64,000 nucleotides of DNA from Telluria antibiotica. GTDB lineage: Bacteria > Pseudomonadota > Gammaproteobacteria > Burkholderiales > Burkholderiaceae_D. The position numbers were made by a program, and so were the translations under genes. Below, piece by piece: positions 8,623 to 17,043 of the stretch. The notes under the pieces are model-generated. The model did not search any database, had not been told where the DNA came from, and was given only the letters and a program-made list of their open reading frames with translations. Numbering within the stretch: the stretch's first letter is position 1; every line of letters starts with the position of its first letter. Location of the stretch: assembly GCF_011682055.1 (NCBI RefSeq), contig NZ_JAAQOM010000007.1, positions 124,001 to 188,000 on the forward strand, read 5' to 3'.

Positions 8623-9381
8623 TTGAAGAATGTGTTGAAACTGGCAGGCGCGAGCCTGGTACTGATGGCGGCGCTGGGCGGCCATGCGCAGGCGGCGGAA
8701 GAGCATCCGGCCGTCAAGCGTCCGTTCGACCTGCCGCCGTCGGCCGACCTGAACTATTCGATCTCCGCACGCCAGCACGGGTTCAACTTGAGCGGCGATG
8801 CGCTCGTCACGTGGCGCGCGGGCGCGGGCAAGTATTCGGTCAACGCCGAGTCGCGCGTGGCGATGCTGGGAAAGCTGACGGAGAACCGCAGCACCGGCAT
8901 CGTGGATGCGTATGGCCTGGCCCCGACCGAGTACTTCGACAAGCGTTTCCGCAAGGACCCGACGACGGCCGCGTTCGACCGCGACGACAAGACGATCACC
9001 TTCAGCCAGGGCGACAAGAACTACCCGGTCAAGGGCGGCGAGCAGGACCGCGCGTCCGTGTCCTGGCAGCTGGTGGCCATCGCCCGGGCCGCGAAGGACA
9101 AGTTCAAGCCGGGCTCGGAATGGCAGTTCTTCGTCGTCGGCCCGCACGATGCCGACCCGTGGACGTTCCGCGTCGTCGGCCGCGAAAAGGTCCGGGCCGG
9201 GCCGTCGCTGGGGGAAGTGGACGCCGTCCACGTGATGCGCGCGCCGCCGCCCGACTCCAAGGACCAGACGCTGGACATCTGGCTGGCCCCCGGCCACGAG
9301 TGGTATCCCGTCAAGCTGCGCTTCACCGACAACGACCGCGACTACGTCGAGCAGACGCTCGAGCGGATCGTCAGGAAGTAA
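8623..9381 (+). CDS. Secreted DUF3108 protein, TTG start
   Basis: A 252-residue protein with a cleavable signal peptide (KLAGASLVLMAALGGHAQA, cut near residue 25) and a DUF3108 domain. Its phrases PPSADLNYSISAR, LSGDALVTWRAGAGKY and IWLAPGHEWYPVKL match those of the preceding gene, so the two are paralogous. The start is the TTG at 8623, placed 6 bp after an AGGAG, and the signal peptide follows at once. It lies 13 bp after the first DUF3108 gene and is surely cotranscribed. Its stop overlaps the end of the convergent flavoprotein gene by 11 bp. Confidence 0.7.
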   Translation: MKNVLKLAGASLVLMAALGGHAQAAEEHPAVKRPFDLPPSADLNYSISARQHGFNLSGDALVTWRAGAGKYSVNAESRVAMLGKLTENRSTGIVDAYGLAPTEYFDKRFRKDPTTAAFDRDDKTITFSQGDKNYPVKGGEQDRASVSWQLVAIARAAKDKFKPGSEWQFFVVGPHDADPWTFRVVGREKVRAGPSLGEVDAVHVMRAPPPDSKDQTLDIWLAPGHEWYPVKLRFTDNDRDYVEQTLERIVRK

Positions 9382-10021
9382 CGCAGTCAGTCGCCCAGCC
9401 GCGCACGTAGCCCGGCGCCGGCGTCGTGCAATGCGCGTCCGGCACGGGCGTCCCGCGCGCCTCGGCGAGCGGCAGCACGCCTGCCCAGGCGGCGATGTGC
9501 ATGTCTTCCTCGTCGTCGTCCGGCGCGCCCGTGCGGACCTTGCACGCGGCCTCGGCGAGCGCGATGCGCAGTACGGTCGTCGCCGCGAATTCCTTGTCGT
9601 TCCCGGCGCGGATCTCGGCTTGCCGGCCCGGCGCGATGTGCTCCATGAAGTCGGCGAGCGCCTGGCGCTTGGCGGGTTCCCCGACGATCTCGAAGCGACC
9701 GTAGACCATCGCACTGCGGTAATTCATCGAGTGGTTGAAGGCGGAGCGCGCGAGCACGAGGCCGTCCAGGTGCGTGATCGTCACGCAGCAGTCCTGCTCC
9801 GTCAGGCGCTGCACCATGCGGCTGCCGTTCGATCCATGGATGTACAGATGGTCGCCGCTGCGCCAGCAGGCGGTGGGGATGCAGTGCGCGCCGTGCGCGT
9901 CGGCGAACGCGATGTGGCAGAGGTAGGCGGCATCGACGATGGCGTGCAGCAGGGCAGGATCGTAGGACGCCTTGGATGCGCCGCGCTTGACCTGGGTGCG
10001 GGAGGAAGGAGCAGTGTTCAT
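9371..10021 (-). CDS. Pyridoxamine 5'-phosphate oxidase-like flavin-binding protein
   Basis: A 216-residue protein of the PNPOx-like / FMN-binding split-barrel group. Recognisable segments are AYLCHIAFADAHGAHCIPTACW, DHLYIHGSNGSRM, VLARSAFNHSMNYRSAMVYG and the C-terminal DMHIAAWAGVLPL. It is divergent from the MocR-type regulator at 10109, a common arrangement in which the regulator controls the flavoprotein gene. Function is likely redox or vitamin B6-related, but the substrate is not evident. The last 11 bp overlap the end of the convergent DUF3108 gene. Confidence 0.75.
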   Translation of the reverse strand: MNTAPSSRTQVKRGASKASYDPALLHAIVDAAYLCHIAFADAHGAHCIPTACWRSGDHLYIHGSNGSRMVQRLTEQDCCVTITHLDGLVLARSAFNHSMNYRSAMVYGRFEIVGEPAKRQALADFMEHIAPGRQAEIRAGNDKEFAATTVLRIALAEAACKVRTGAPDDDEEDMHIAAWAGVLPLAEARGTPVPDAHCTTPAPGYVRGWATDCVTS

Positions 10022-10051
10022 TGGCCTCGAAAGTAGGGGTGGAAGCCGCAC

Positions 10052-10090
10052 TATAATGGCCGTGATGGCCCTGGTAACAGACCCAGGGCC
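10052..10090 (+). promoter_or_regulatory. TATAAT box and 8-bp inverted repeat upstream of the MocR-type regulator
   Basis: TATAAT is at 10052-10057. GGCCCTGG (10067-10074) and CCAGGGCC (10083-10090) form a perfect inverted repeat with an 8-nt spacer, between the -10 box and ATG 10109. It could be an operator in the 87-bp divergent region or a leader hairpin. Confidence 0.45.
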
Positions 10091-10108
10091 GCACAATTTC
10101 ATGGAGCC

Positions 10109-11554
10109 ATGATGGACTACGCCCTGCTGCTGGACACCTTCGGCCGCGACAACGCCCGCAACGCCTGGCCGCGCCAGCGCCTGCTGCACGAATGCCTGCG
10201 TGCCGCGATCCGCGACGGCACACTCGCCGCCGGCACGCGCCTGCTCGCCACGCGCGCGCTCGCGCAGGAGCTGGGTGTGGCCCGCAACACGGTGCTGTAT
10301 GCGTACGAGCAGCTGGCCTGCGAAGGTTTCGTCATCCCGGACCGGCGCGGCACGGTGGTCGCGCGCATCGCCCCGGTGGCGCGCCGGCGCGGCGCCGACG
10401 TCCCGCACGCCGGCCTGGCCCGCCGCGCGCAGAATCTGCGCGTCGTGAACGGCAATGCCGGCGACGCGCTGCCGTTCACGCCCGGCGTGCCCGATCTGCG
10501 CGCGTTCCCCCTTGCGCAGTGGCGCCGCCTGCTGGACCGCGCCTGGCGTGGCCTGTCCGCCCACCAGCTGAACTACGGCGATGCGGCCGGCGAGCCGGCG
10601 CTGCGCACGGCGATCGCGGACTACCTGCGCGCGTCGCGCGGCGTCGTGTGCGAGCCGGGCCAGGTGTTCATCACGGACGGCACGCAGGGAAGCCTCGACC
10701 TGTGCGCGCGCGCCTGCGCGGACGCGGGCGACACCGCCTGGATCGAGAGCCCGGGCTACGGCGGCGCGCTGGCCGCATTCCGGGGCGCAGGCCTCATCGT
10801 CGAAGGTATCGCGGTCGACGGCGAGGGCATGGCGCCATCGCTGCAAGACTGGACCGCGCGCCGCCCGAAGCTGGTCTACACGACGCCGTCGCACCAGTAC
10901 CCGATCGGCGTGGTGACGTCGGCCGCGCGGCGCATGGCGCTGATCGACGGCGCGCGCGCGGCCGGCGCCCTGATCGTCGAGGACGACTACGACAGCGAAT
11001 TCCGCCACGAGGGCCCGCCGCTCGCGGCCATGCAGGGCCTCGTGGCCGATGCGCCCGTGCTGTACTGCGGGACGTTCAGCAAGACGATGTTCCCCGCGCT
11101 GCGCATCGGGTTCGTCGTCGTGCCGGCCGGGCTGGCGCCGCAGCTCGCCGCCATGCGCGCGCAGTCGGCGGCGGCGGGGCGTACGGCGGAGCAGCTGGCG
11201 CTGGCTGAATTCCTGCGCAGCGGCGAGTTCGCGCTGCACCTGCGGCGCATGCGGCGGCTGTATCGGCAGCGGCGCGACGCGCTGGTGGAGGCGCTCGACC
11301 GGCATCTGGACGGTCATGCCGTCATCGAAGGCGCCTCCGCCGGGATGCATCTGGCGTTGTGCCTGCCGTCCGATGGCGTTGCGGACGTCGAGATCGTGCG
11401 GCGGGCGCGGGAGCAGGGGATCGTCGTGAACGCGTTGTCGGCGCACGCGGTGCCCGGTGGACCGGTGGCCAATGGATTGCTGCTCGGTTATGCGCAGGTG
11501 CCGGTGGAGCGCATGGATGCGCTGGTCGCTAAGCTGGCGGGCGCGCTGACCTGA
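10109..11554 (+). CDS. MocR/PdxR-type transcription factor (GntR HTH fused to aminotransferase fold)
   Basis: A 481-residue protein. Residues 17-85 are a GntR winged helix (LLATRALAQELGVARNTVLYAYEQL). The rest is a fold-type I aminotransferase domain with TDGTQGSLDL, DDYDSEFRH and the PLP lysine Lys325 in GTFSKTMFPALRIGF. Such proteins sense PLP or related amines and do not catalyse. It is divergently placed against the PNPOx-like gene, its likely target, which suggests a PdxR-like role in vitamin B6 metabolism. A pdxST pair is not present. A tandem ATG (10109/10112) makes the start uncertain by one codon. Confidence 0.85.
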   Translation: MMDYALLLDTFGRDNARNAWPRQRLLHECLRAAIRDGTLAAGTRLLATRALAQELGVARNTVLYAYEQLACEGFVIPDRRGTVVARIAPVARRRGADVPHAGLARRAQNLRVVNGNAGDALPFTPGVPDLRAFPLAQWRRLLDRAWRGLSAHQLNYGDAAGEPALRTAIADYLRASRGVVCEPGQVFITDGTQGSLDLCARACADAGDTAWIESPGYGGALAAFRGAGLIVEGIAVDGEGMAPSLQDWTARRPKLVYTTPSHQYPIGVVTSAARRMALIDGARAAGALIVEDDYDSEFRHEGPPLAAMQGLVADAPVLYCGTFSKTMFPALRIGFVVVPAGLAPQLAAMRAQSAAAGRTAEQLALAEFLRSGEFALHLRRMRRLYRQRRDALVEALDRHLDGHAVIEGASAGMHLALCLPSDGVADVEIVRRAREQGIVVNALSAHAVPGGPVANGLLLGYAQVPVERMDALVAKLAGALT

Positions 11555-11562
11555 TCCGGGTC

Positions 11563-12213
11563 TCAGGTCCCGTTGAAGTGGCCGAGCCACAGCGCAGCGA
11601 CGGCGCCTTCCAGCTCGGTGCCGAAGTCGCGGTCGAGGCCGCGCAGCCCCGGTTCCTGCAGCAGGGATCGGAGCGCGGCCGGATACGACAGTGCCTGCCA
11701 CAGGCCGAGCGTGAGCGCATAAGTGCGCAGCAGGAGGGTCTCGCCGCTGCCGGGTGGCGTCAGGCCGGTATGCGCCTCGAGGCGCGCACCGCTTGCCGCA
11801 AGGCCGTTCGCGAGGGCCAGCTTGAAGCGTCGCATGGGTTCGACCGGCAGGTTCTGCTCGAGGATGGCGTTGCCCAGGGCTGCCAGCGGCAGCAGGTCGC
11901 CACTGCCCGCGATCAGCCGGCCGAAACCGGCAGCGAACGCGCCGGCGACGGCCGCGCCGCCGCGCGGCAGACTGTCCAGCAGGGGCTCCAGCGCCGCGAA
12001 CATCCGTGCGAACCCGTCCTCCAGAAGCGCCACGAAGATTTCTTCCTTGGTCCTGAAGTACAGGTAGACCGTACCCTTGGCCAGTCCCGCGGCGCTGGCG
12101 ATATCGGCCACGGGCGGCAAGGCGCCGCGCTCGCGATACAGCCGGTGCGCCGCCGCCAGCACCACCTGCCGGCGGCTTTCTCGTTCGTCGTCACTCAGTG
12201 CGGTACGGGCCAC
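11563..12213 (-). CDS. TetR/AcrR family repressor
   Basis: A 216-residue protein with an N-terminal helix-turn-helix (PPVADIASAAGLAKGTVYLYFRTKEEIF, about residues 33-61) and a variable ligand-binding C-terminal domain. It follows the SDR gene with a 7-bp gap, so the pair forms one operon. The palindromes upstream of the SDR gene (13032-13044 and 13062-13078) are probably its own operators. The 3' end lies 8 bp from the convergent MocR-type gene. Confidence 0.85.
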   Translation of the reverse strand: MARTALSDDERESRRQVVLAAAHRLYRERGALPPVADIASAAGLAKGTVYLYFRTKEEIFVALLEDGFARMFAALEPLLDSLPRGGAAVAGAFAAGFGRLIAGSGDLLPLAALGNAILEQNLPVEPMRRFKLALANGLAASGARLEAHTGLTPPGSGETLLLRTYALTLGLWQALSYPAALRSLLQEPGLRGLDRDFGTELEGAVAALWLGHFNGT

Positions 12214-12220
12214 GGCACTC

Positions 12221-13006
12221 CTAATTCTTCATCAACGCAAAGGCAACACGCCGCTGCACCACGCGCGGCATGAGGCGGTTCGACCATGCCGTCAAAGCGT
12301 TCAGCCAGCCGGGCACGATCGACGCGCGTCCGGAGTATAAGGCCTTCAGACCCGTCAGCGCCACCGGACGGCTGCGCATCATCACGAGGCGCTGGTACAG
12401 CGTGGGCTTCTGGCCCGAGACGTCCAGGAAACGGGTCGCCGTGATCCCGGGCGACAGCACGGTGACGGTCACGCCACGCGGTTTCAATTCTTCATGCAGC
12501 GCCTCGCCGAACAGCAGGACGTAGGCCTTGGTCGCGCTATAGGCCGCGTAGGTCGGCGTGGCCTGGTAGCCCCCGATGCTGGCCACGAGCAGGATGTGCC
12601 CGCGGCCGCGTGCCGTCATCGCGCGGGCGAACACGTGGGTCAGCTCGGTCAGCGACAGCATGTTCAGCTGCATCATGTCGAGCGTGCGGTCGAGCGGCTG
12701 CGACAGGAACTCGCCATACACGCCGTAGCCCGCGTTGTTGATCAGGACGTCGACGGTGATGCCCGCCGCGGCCAGGCGGTCGTGCAATGCCGTGCCGGCG
12801 CCCGGCCGCGCCAGGTCGATACCGACGACGTGAGTCCGCACGCCATGTCGTGCCTGCAGTTCGATCGCCAGCTTGTCCATCGGCTCCACCGAGCGGGCCG
12901 CCAGCACCACGTTGGCGCCACGCGCGGCCAGCAGATGTGCGAAGTCGACACCGAAGCCGCTCGACGCGCCCGTCACCAAAGCCCATTGTCCTTCCAGATC
13001 CCGCAT
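12221..13006 (-). CDS. Short-chain dehydrogenase/reductase
   Basis: A 261-residue classical SDR. The nucleotide-binding TGASSGFG is at residues 12-19, NNAG near 90-93, catalytic Ser143 in VASIGG, and Tyr156/Lys160 in YSATK. GGAGG precedes ATG 13006, which fixes the start. The C-terminal extension past residue 220 (PGWLNALTAWSNRLMPR) resembles the YqjQ/DltE-like subgroup. It is the first gene of an operon with the TetR repressor. The substrate is unknown; a lipid or xenobiotic carbonyl would fit TetR control. Confidence 0.85.
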   Translation of the reverse strand: MRDLEGQWALVTGASSGFGVDFAHLLAARGANVVLAARSVEPMDKLAIELQARHGVRTHVVGIDLARPGAGTALHDRLAAAGITVDVLINNAGYGVYGEFLSQPLDRTLDMMQLNMLSLTELTHVFARAMTARGRGHILLVASIGGYQATPTYAAYSATKAYVLLFGEALHEELKPRGVTVTVLSPGITATRFLDVSGQKPTLYQRLVMMRSRPVALTGLKALYSGRASIVPGWLNALTAWSNRLMPRVVQRRVAFALMKN

Positions 13007-13031
13007 CGCTTTTCCTCCCGGTTTAAATAGA

Positions 13032-13078
13032 TGACCATTGGTCAGTAATGCGTCATTATTGAATGACCGGCGGTCATT
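13032..13078. promoter_or_regulatory. Two TGACCnnnGGTCA operator palindromes upstream of the SDR-TetR operon
   Basis: TGACC-ATT-GGTCA (13032-13044) and AATGACC-GGC-GGTCATT (13062-13078) share the same core and spacer length, with centres 32 bp (about three helical turns) apart. They lie 26-72 bp upstream of ATG 13006 on the minus strand. The symmetry and position are typical of a TetR dimer site, so autoregulation is inferred. Confidence 0.75.
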
Positions 13079-13109
13079 AGTCAAGCGGGCGGTGTCTGGT
13101 GTTGTCGGG

Positions 13110-13241
13110 GACACCGAGGATCCGGAAGGCGTGGCGGCAGTGATGGCCTTCCTGGCAAGCGACGATGCGCGCCTGATTACAGGCGTTAACTTGCCGGTGG
13201 ACGCGGGGCCGAGTGCATCCAACGGACAGCCGCCGATGTAA
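13110..13241 (+). pseudogene. 3' remnant of a second SDR gene
   Basis: The plus strand encodes about 43 residues ending in a TAA that match the C-terminal end of classical SDRs: DPEGVAAVMAFLASDD, then ARLITGVNLPVDAGPSAS. That is the usual tail in which the cofactor-side strand precedes a final VDGG. No nucleotide-binding or YxxxK region precedes it; the upstream DNA is the operator region of the other SDR gene. It is therefore a truncated relic. Its last 56 bp run antisense to the end of the sensor kinase gene. Confidence 0.7.
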
Positions 13242-16230
13242 CCGATGTAAACAAGCGGGGCCAGCGCATGCGGCGCCGGCCATCCGCATACGCCAGCGCC
13301 GCCTTGATGTCGATCCGCCACGTCGTCCCGGCACCGGGCGCCGTGCGCAGGACGGCGTCCGCATGGATGAGGCGCGCGCGTTCTTCGATGCCGGGCAGGC
13401 CCCAGTGGCCGTGCTTCGCGCCGGCATCGAGGTCGATGCCGCGTCCGTCGTCCCGCACGGTCAGCACGAGGGCACGCGCGCCGTACTCGACGATCACGTC
13501 GTGCTGCTGCGCATCCGCATGGCGGAAGGCGTTGCGCAAGGCTTCGCGTCCGATGGCGCACAACTCCTGCTCGACGATCGGATGCAGCGCCCGTGCCTCG
13601 CCCACGCAGCGCAGCGTGAACCGCTGGCCCGGCCCGGCGTCCTGCTCGCCCACCATGCGCAGGTACTCGTGCAATGGCGGTCCCTTGCGCTCAATCGCCC
13701 GCAACGCGGTGATCTTGTCGCGGCCTTCCCGGATGGCGTAGGTGGCGTCGCCCAGGCTGCGTCGCAGCGCGTCGCCCATCCCGGATTCGGATTCGGGCAG
13801 GATCGTTTCCACCTTCAGCACGAAGCCCTGGAACGTCTGCAGCACCGTGTCGTGCAGGTCGCGTGCGATGCGTTCGCGTTCTTCCAGCTGCGCGCCCAGG
13901 CGCGCGGTGAGGGTGCGGGTCAGGTAGCGCACGCGCAGGCAGTAGCCGAGCCAGAGCAGCAGCACGCCGGCCCCGATGCACGTCAGCTTGAACCAGACGG
14001 TCTGCACGAGGGTCGGCGCGATGTGCAGGTCGAGCGTTCGTTCGTTGCCGCTCCACGCGCCGTCCTCGTTCATGGCACGCACGCGGAAACGATAGTGGCC
14101 CGGACCGAGACCCGTGTAGGTGGCGCTGCGTTCCGTACCGGTCTGCCACGCGTCGTCCACGCCGTCGAGCCGGTAGCTGAACACGACGCGTTCGGGGCGG
14201 CACAGGGCGGGCGCGGTGAAGTCGAAGCGCAGGCGGGTCGTGCCGGCGCGGATCGCGGGCGGCTGTGTCGGCGCGTAGGCGACGTCGTCCCCGGTCACGG
14301 CGAGCAGCGACGGTTGCGGCGCGGGCGGCGTGACGTCGCGCGGCGCCAGGTCGGCCTCGACGATGCCGTCCGTCGTCGTCACCCACAATCGGCCGTTCAC
14401 CATCCGCAGCGAGACCACGCCGGCGGCGGTGCCCGTGTAGCCGTCGCGTATGCCCATCAGCGCATAGCGCAGCGGCGCGCCCGTCTCCACCGCCCGGCGC
14501 CAATCGCTCGCCTCGACACGCAGCAAGCCCGTGCCGCCATTGAGCCAGCGGGCGCCGTCGGGTGCCACGACAAAGCCGGTGACACGGCGCAGCACGTCGT
14601 CGCGCAGCGCGCGCAGCCGGCGGAACCGCCCGGCGTGCAATACGGCCAGCCCGTCCGTGCCGCCGACAACCAGTTCCGGCTCGGCCGCCACGGACGTCAC
14701 CTCGCCGATGCCGTCCTGCGCGGCCCGGTCGTAGGTCGTCCGCACATGCCCACCCTCGAACAGCACGAGGCGCCCATCGGCAAGCGCACGCCACATCTGG
14801 CCGCGATTGCCTGGTGCGCTGAACACGAATTCGGCCCCGGCCAACGCGCGCAGCGTCGTCCAGGCGCGGCCATCCCAGAGCTGGATCGGCACGTCGAATC
14901 CACCGAGCCAGACACGTTCGCCGTCGCTGCGTGCCCAGGCGGCCCTCGCCATGGGGCCCGGGAGATCGACGTGGGTCTCGACACCGGCGCGCCGCAGCGT
15001 GATGCCGTCTTCCCGGAGGAGGACGACCGTGCCGTCCGGACCGACGGTGGCGCCCCGATACTTGCCCGGTAGCGGCGTGAGGCGGCGCGCGGCGGGATCG
15101 TAGCGCCATCCGCGCTTTTCCTGGGGCGCGACCACCCACACGCTGCCGTCGGCATCGGGTGCGACATGGAAATCGCCCTTGATCGCCGGCAGTTCCAGGG
15201 GGCGCAGGGTATTGCGGCGGAAGCGCTCGATGCCGGTCGGCGAGCCGAGCCAGATGTCGCCTTCGCGGTCTTCGAAGACGACGCGCGGCGCCAGTGAGCC
15301 CAACTGGCCACGCTGGTCGAGCCGGGCCGTCGTCGCCGCGGCCAGGTCGATGAAGTCGCCCGTGCGCTTGCCCGCGGAGCCAGCCAGGCAGACGCCGGTC
15401 GGGCAACGCAGTGCCCACAGGTTGCCGGCGCGGTCGAAAACGGCCGTGCTGCCCGATCCCTGGCCGAGGTAGCGCGGCGGCACGGCAGCGCCGGCAGCCG
15501 GCGCCGCGACGAGCGCAAGATACCTGTCCGCACCCGCCCAGAGCCGGCCGTCCGGCGACATCCGGAATCCCTCGATGCGCTCCGGCAGCCCGCCGTTTGC
15601 GTTGCGCAGTTCAGTGGGAGCGCAGCGGCCCGTGGTGCGGTCGTAGCGGAACAGCTGGTTGTGCTTTGCGGCCCATAACTGGCCGTCGGGGGCGAGCGCG
15701 ATCACGACATCCTTGTCGGGACAGCCTTGCGCCGCGCCGAGCGTCGACCAGCGCCCGTCCTGCAGATGGCGCAACCCATACGACGTGGCCACCCACAGCG
15801 TCCCGTCGCGATCGCGTTTCACGTCATTGGTCCAGTGGACGGGGCTGTCCTTCGTTGCCGGAGCGAGATGATCGAGCCTGCCGTCCGCGTGGAGGACGCT
15901 CAGGCCGTGGTCCTCGTAGCCGATGTACAGATCGCCGTCGGGCTGGGCCGCCAGTTCGGAGATCCGGGGACTCAGCAAGTGCGCGCCGTTGGCCGCGGCG
16001 AACGGGTAGAAGCGGACGCCATCGAAGCGGTACAGGCCGTTCGGCGTGCCCAGCCACAGCCAGCCGTCGGGCGTCTGCGCCATGCGCGTGACCTGGACCG
16101 GCGCACCGTCGCTGGCGGTCCAGACGGCGTGATTGTAGTCGGCGAACGTCGGGCCGGGGTCTTGCGCGCAAGCCGCCCCGCTCGAGACGAAGCCGAGCAG
16201 CGCGCAGAAGAATCGTTGCATCCAGATCAT
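13186..16230 (-). CDS. Two-component sensor kinase with beta-propeller input domain
   Basis: A 1014-residue kinase. It has a signal peptide (cut near residue 22), a large periplasmic region of two-component-regulator propeller repeats (for example DGWLWLGTPNGLYRFDGVRF and DGTLWVATSYGLRHL), a Y_Y_Y-like domain (about 640-700), and a membrane segment near 715-735. The cytoplasmic part is a HisKA_3 type with His793 in ARDLHDTVLQTFQG, and a HATPase ending in GHWGLPGIEERARL. This class normally partners with a NarL/FixJ regulator encoded directly downstream. None is present, and the last 20 or so residues run antisense into an SDR relic, so the 3' flank appears rearranged. Confidence 0.85.
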   Translation of the reverse strand: MIWMQRFFCALLGFVSSGAACAQDPGPTFADYNHAVWTASDGAPVQVTRMAQTPDGWLWLGTPNGLYRFDGVRFYPFAAANGAHLLSPRISELAAQPDGDLYIGYEDHGLSVLHADGRLDHLAPATKDSPVHWTNDVKRDRDGTLWVATSYGLRHLQDGRWSTLGAAQGCPDKDVVIALAPDGQLWAAKHNQLFRYDRTTGRCAPTELRNANGGLPERIEGFRMSPDGRLWAGADRYLALVAAPAAGAAVPPRYLGQGSGSTAVFDRAGNLWALRCPTGVCLAGSAGKRTGDFIDLAAATTARLDQRGQLGSLAPRVVFEDREGDIWLGSPTGIERFRRNTLRPLELPAIKGDFHVAPDADGSVWVVAPQEKRGWRYDPAARRLTPLPGKYRGATVGPDGTVVLLREDGITLRRAGVETHVDLPGPMARAAWARSDGERVWLGGFDVPIQLWDGRAWTTLRALAGAEFVFSAPGNRGQMWRALADGRLVLFEGGHVRTTYDRAAQDGIGEVTSVAAEPELVVGGTDGLAVLHAGRFRRLRALRDDVLRRVTGFVVAPDGARWLNGGTGLLRVEASDWRRAVETGAPLRYALMGIRDGYTGTAAGVVSLRMVNGRLWVTTTDGIVEADLAPRDVTPPAPQPSLLAVTGDDVAYAPTQPPAIRAGTTRLRFDFTAPALCRPERVVFSYRLDGVDDAWQTGTERSATYTGLGPGHYRFRVRAMNEDGAWSGNERTLDLHIAPTLVQTVWFKLTCIGAGVLLLWLGYCLRVRYLTRTLTARLGAQLEERERIARDLHDTVLQTFQGFVLKVETILPESESGMGDALRRSLGDATYAIREGRDKITALRAIERKGPPLHEYLRMVGEQDAGPGQRFTLRCVGEARALHPIVEQELCAIGREALRNAFRHADAQQHDVIVEYGARALVLTVRDDGRGIDLDAGAKHGHWGLPGIEERARLIHADAVLRTAPGAGTTWRIDIKAALAYADGRRRMRWPRLFTSVTSAAVRWMHSAPRPPAS

Positions 16231-16330
16231 TCCCGCGCTCGCACCATCGTGTCGACTCCGTTCAGTGTTACCTCATGAATAAGGGCCCATTGTAGAGTTT
16301 CCGAGGCTTTTCAGCCGGGCGTCAGGCCCC

Positions 16331-16765
16331 TTATTCGTCCGGGCCGGGATCGTCCGGGTTGTCATTTTCCCAATGCAGCACGATCTCCTTCGGCGCATTG
16401 CCCACCTTGACGGTCCGTTTGAAGGTCTTGCCTTCGGCCGATGCGCTGATGCGGTAGGTCCCCGGCGTCAGCTTGGCGAAGAACATCGGGCCGACGTTCG
16501 CGACGCTCAGCAGGTCGGTGCCTTTGGCGTCCATGATGTCGAGCTGGATGTCGGACCGGTAGGCGCCGCTCTGTTGCGTGGCAAAGGTCAGCAGCAGGTT
16601 GTAGTCGGCGCGCTGGGCCTTCATGGCGGCTTGCTCTTCCACGCCCACGCCGCCGTTGACGTAGGTGACGCCGTTCTGCTGGTGCGGGGTGGGGGCTGCC
16701 AGGGCGGCAGTCGAAGTCAACGCAACGGCCACAACCATGGCCGCGCTCGCAAGTGCTCGTTGCAT
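16331..16765 (-). CDS. Small secreted protein, carboxypeptidase-regulatory-like
   Basis: A 144-residue protein starting at ATG 16765 behind AAGGAGG. Residues 1-24 form a signal peptide ending AALAAP. The mature part carries a beta-rich domain with PGTYRISASAEGKTFKRTVKVGN, the usual closing pattern of carboxypeptidase-regulatory-like (transthyretin-like) domains. It ends in an acidic Asp/Pro/Glu tail. It lies 100 bp upstream of the propeller kinase on the same strand and might be cotranscribed. Function is unknown. Confidence 0.6.
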   Translation of the reverse strand: MQRALASAAMVVAVALTSTAALAAPTPHQQNGVTYVNGGVGVEEQAAMKAQRADYNLLLTFATQQSGAYRSDIQLDIMDAKGTDLLSVANVGPMFFAKLTPGTYRISASAEGKTFKRTVKVGNAPKEIVLHWENDNPDDPGPDE

Positions 16766-17043
16766 GGTGTCCTCCTTGGTTGTCGGCCGGCCGGACCGGA
16801 TCGTCCAGCCGGCCTGTCGAGAACTCGACCTTAGCACAAGCCTTTCGATTTCCGCGCGACATAACGGAACTGTAATGCTTATTTTGCAAGTTATTGCCTG
16901 GTGCATTTGTTGTCCGTTTCATAAGTTGCAAAAACGTGACGGCCGTTCCCGTGCTAGTTGCCAGGCCTTAACTGTTATACTGACGCCCCCGCGCCCGCCG
17001 GCGTCAATGTGCCGCGCGCGACAGCAGACTGGTAAGCCTTACG

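Noticed and set aside
16277..16336. GAATAAGGG...CCCTTATTC inverted repeat as a terminator between the small secreted protein and the kinase
   Set aside because: The 9-bp arms are 42 bp apart and no T-run follows in the needed direction, so I could not assign a role.
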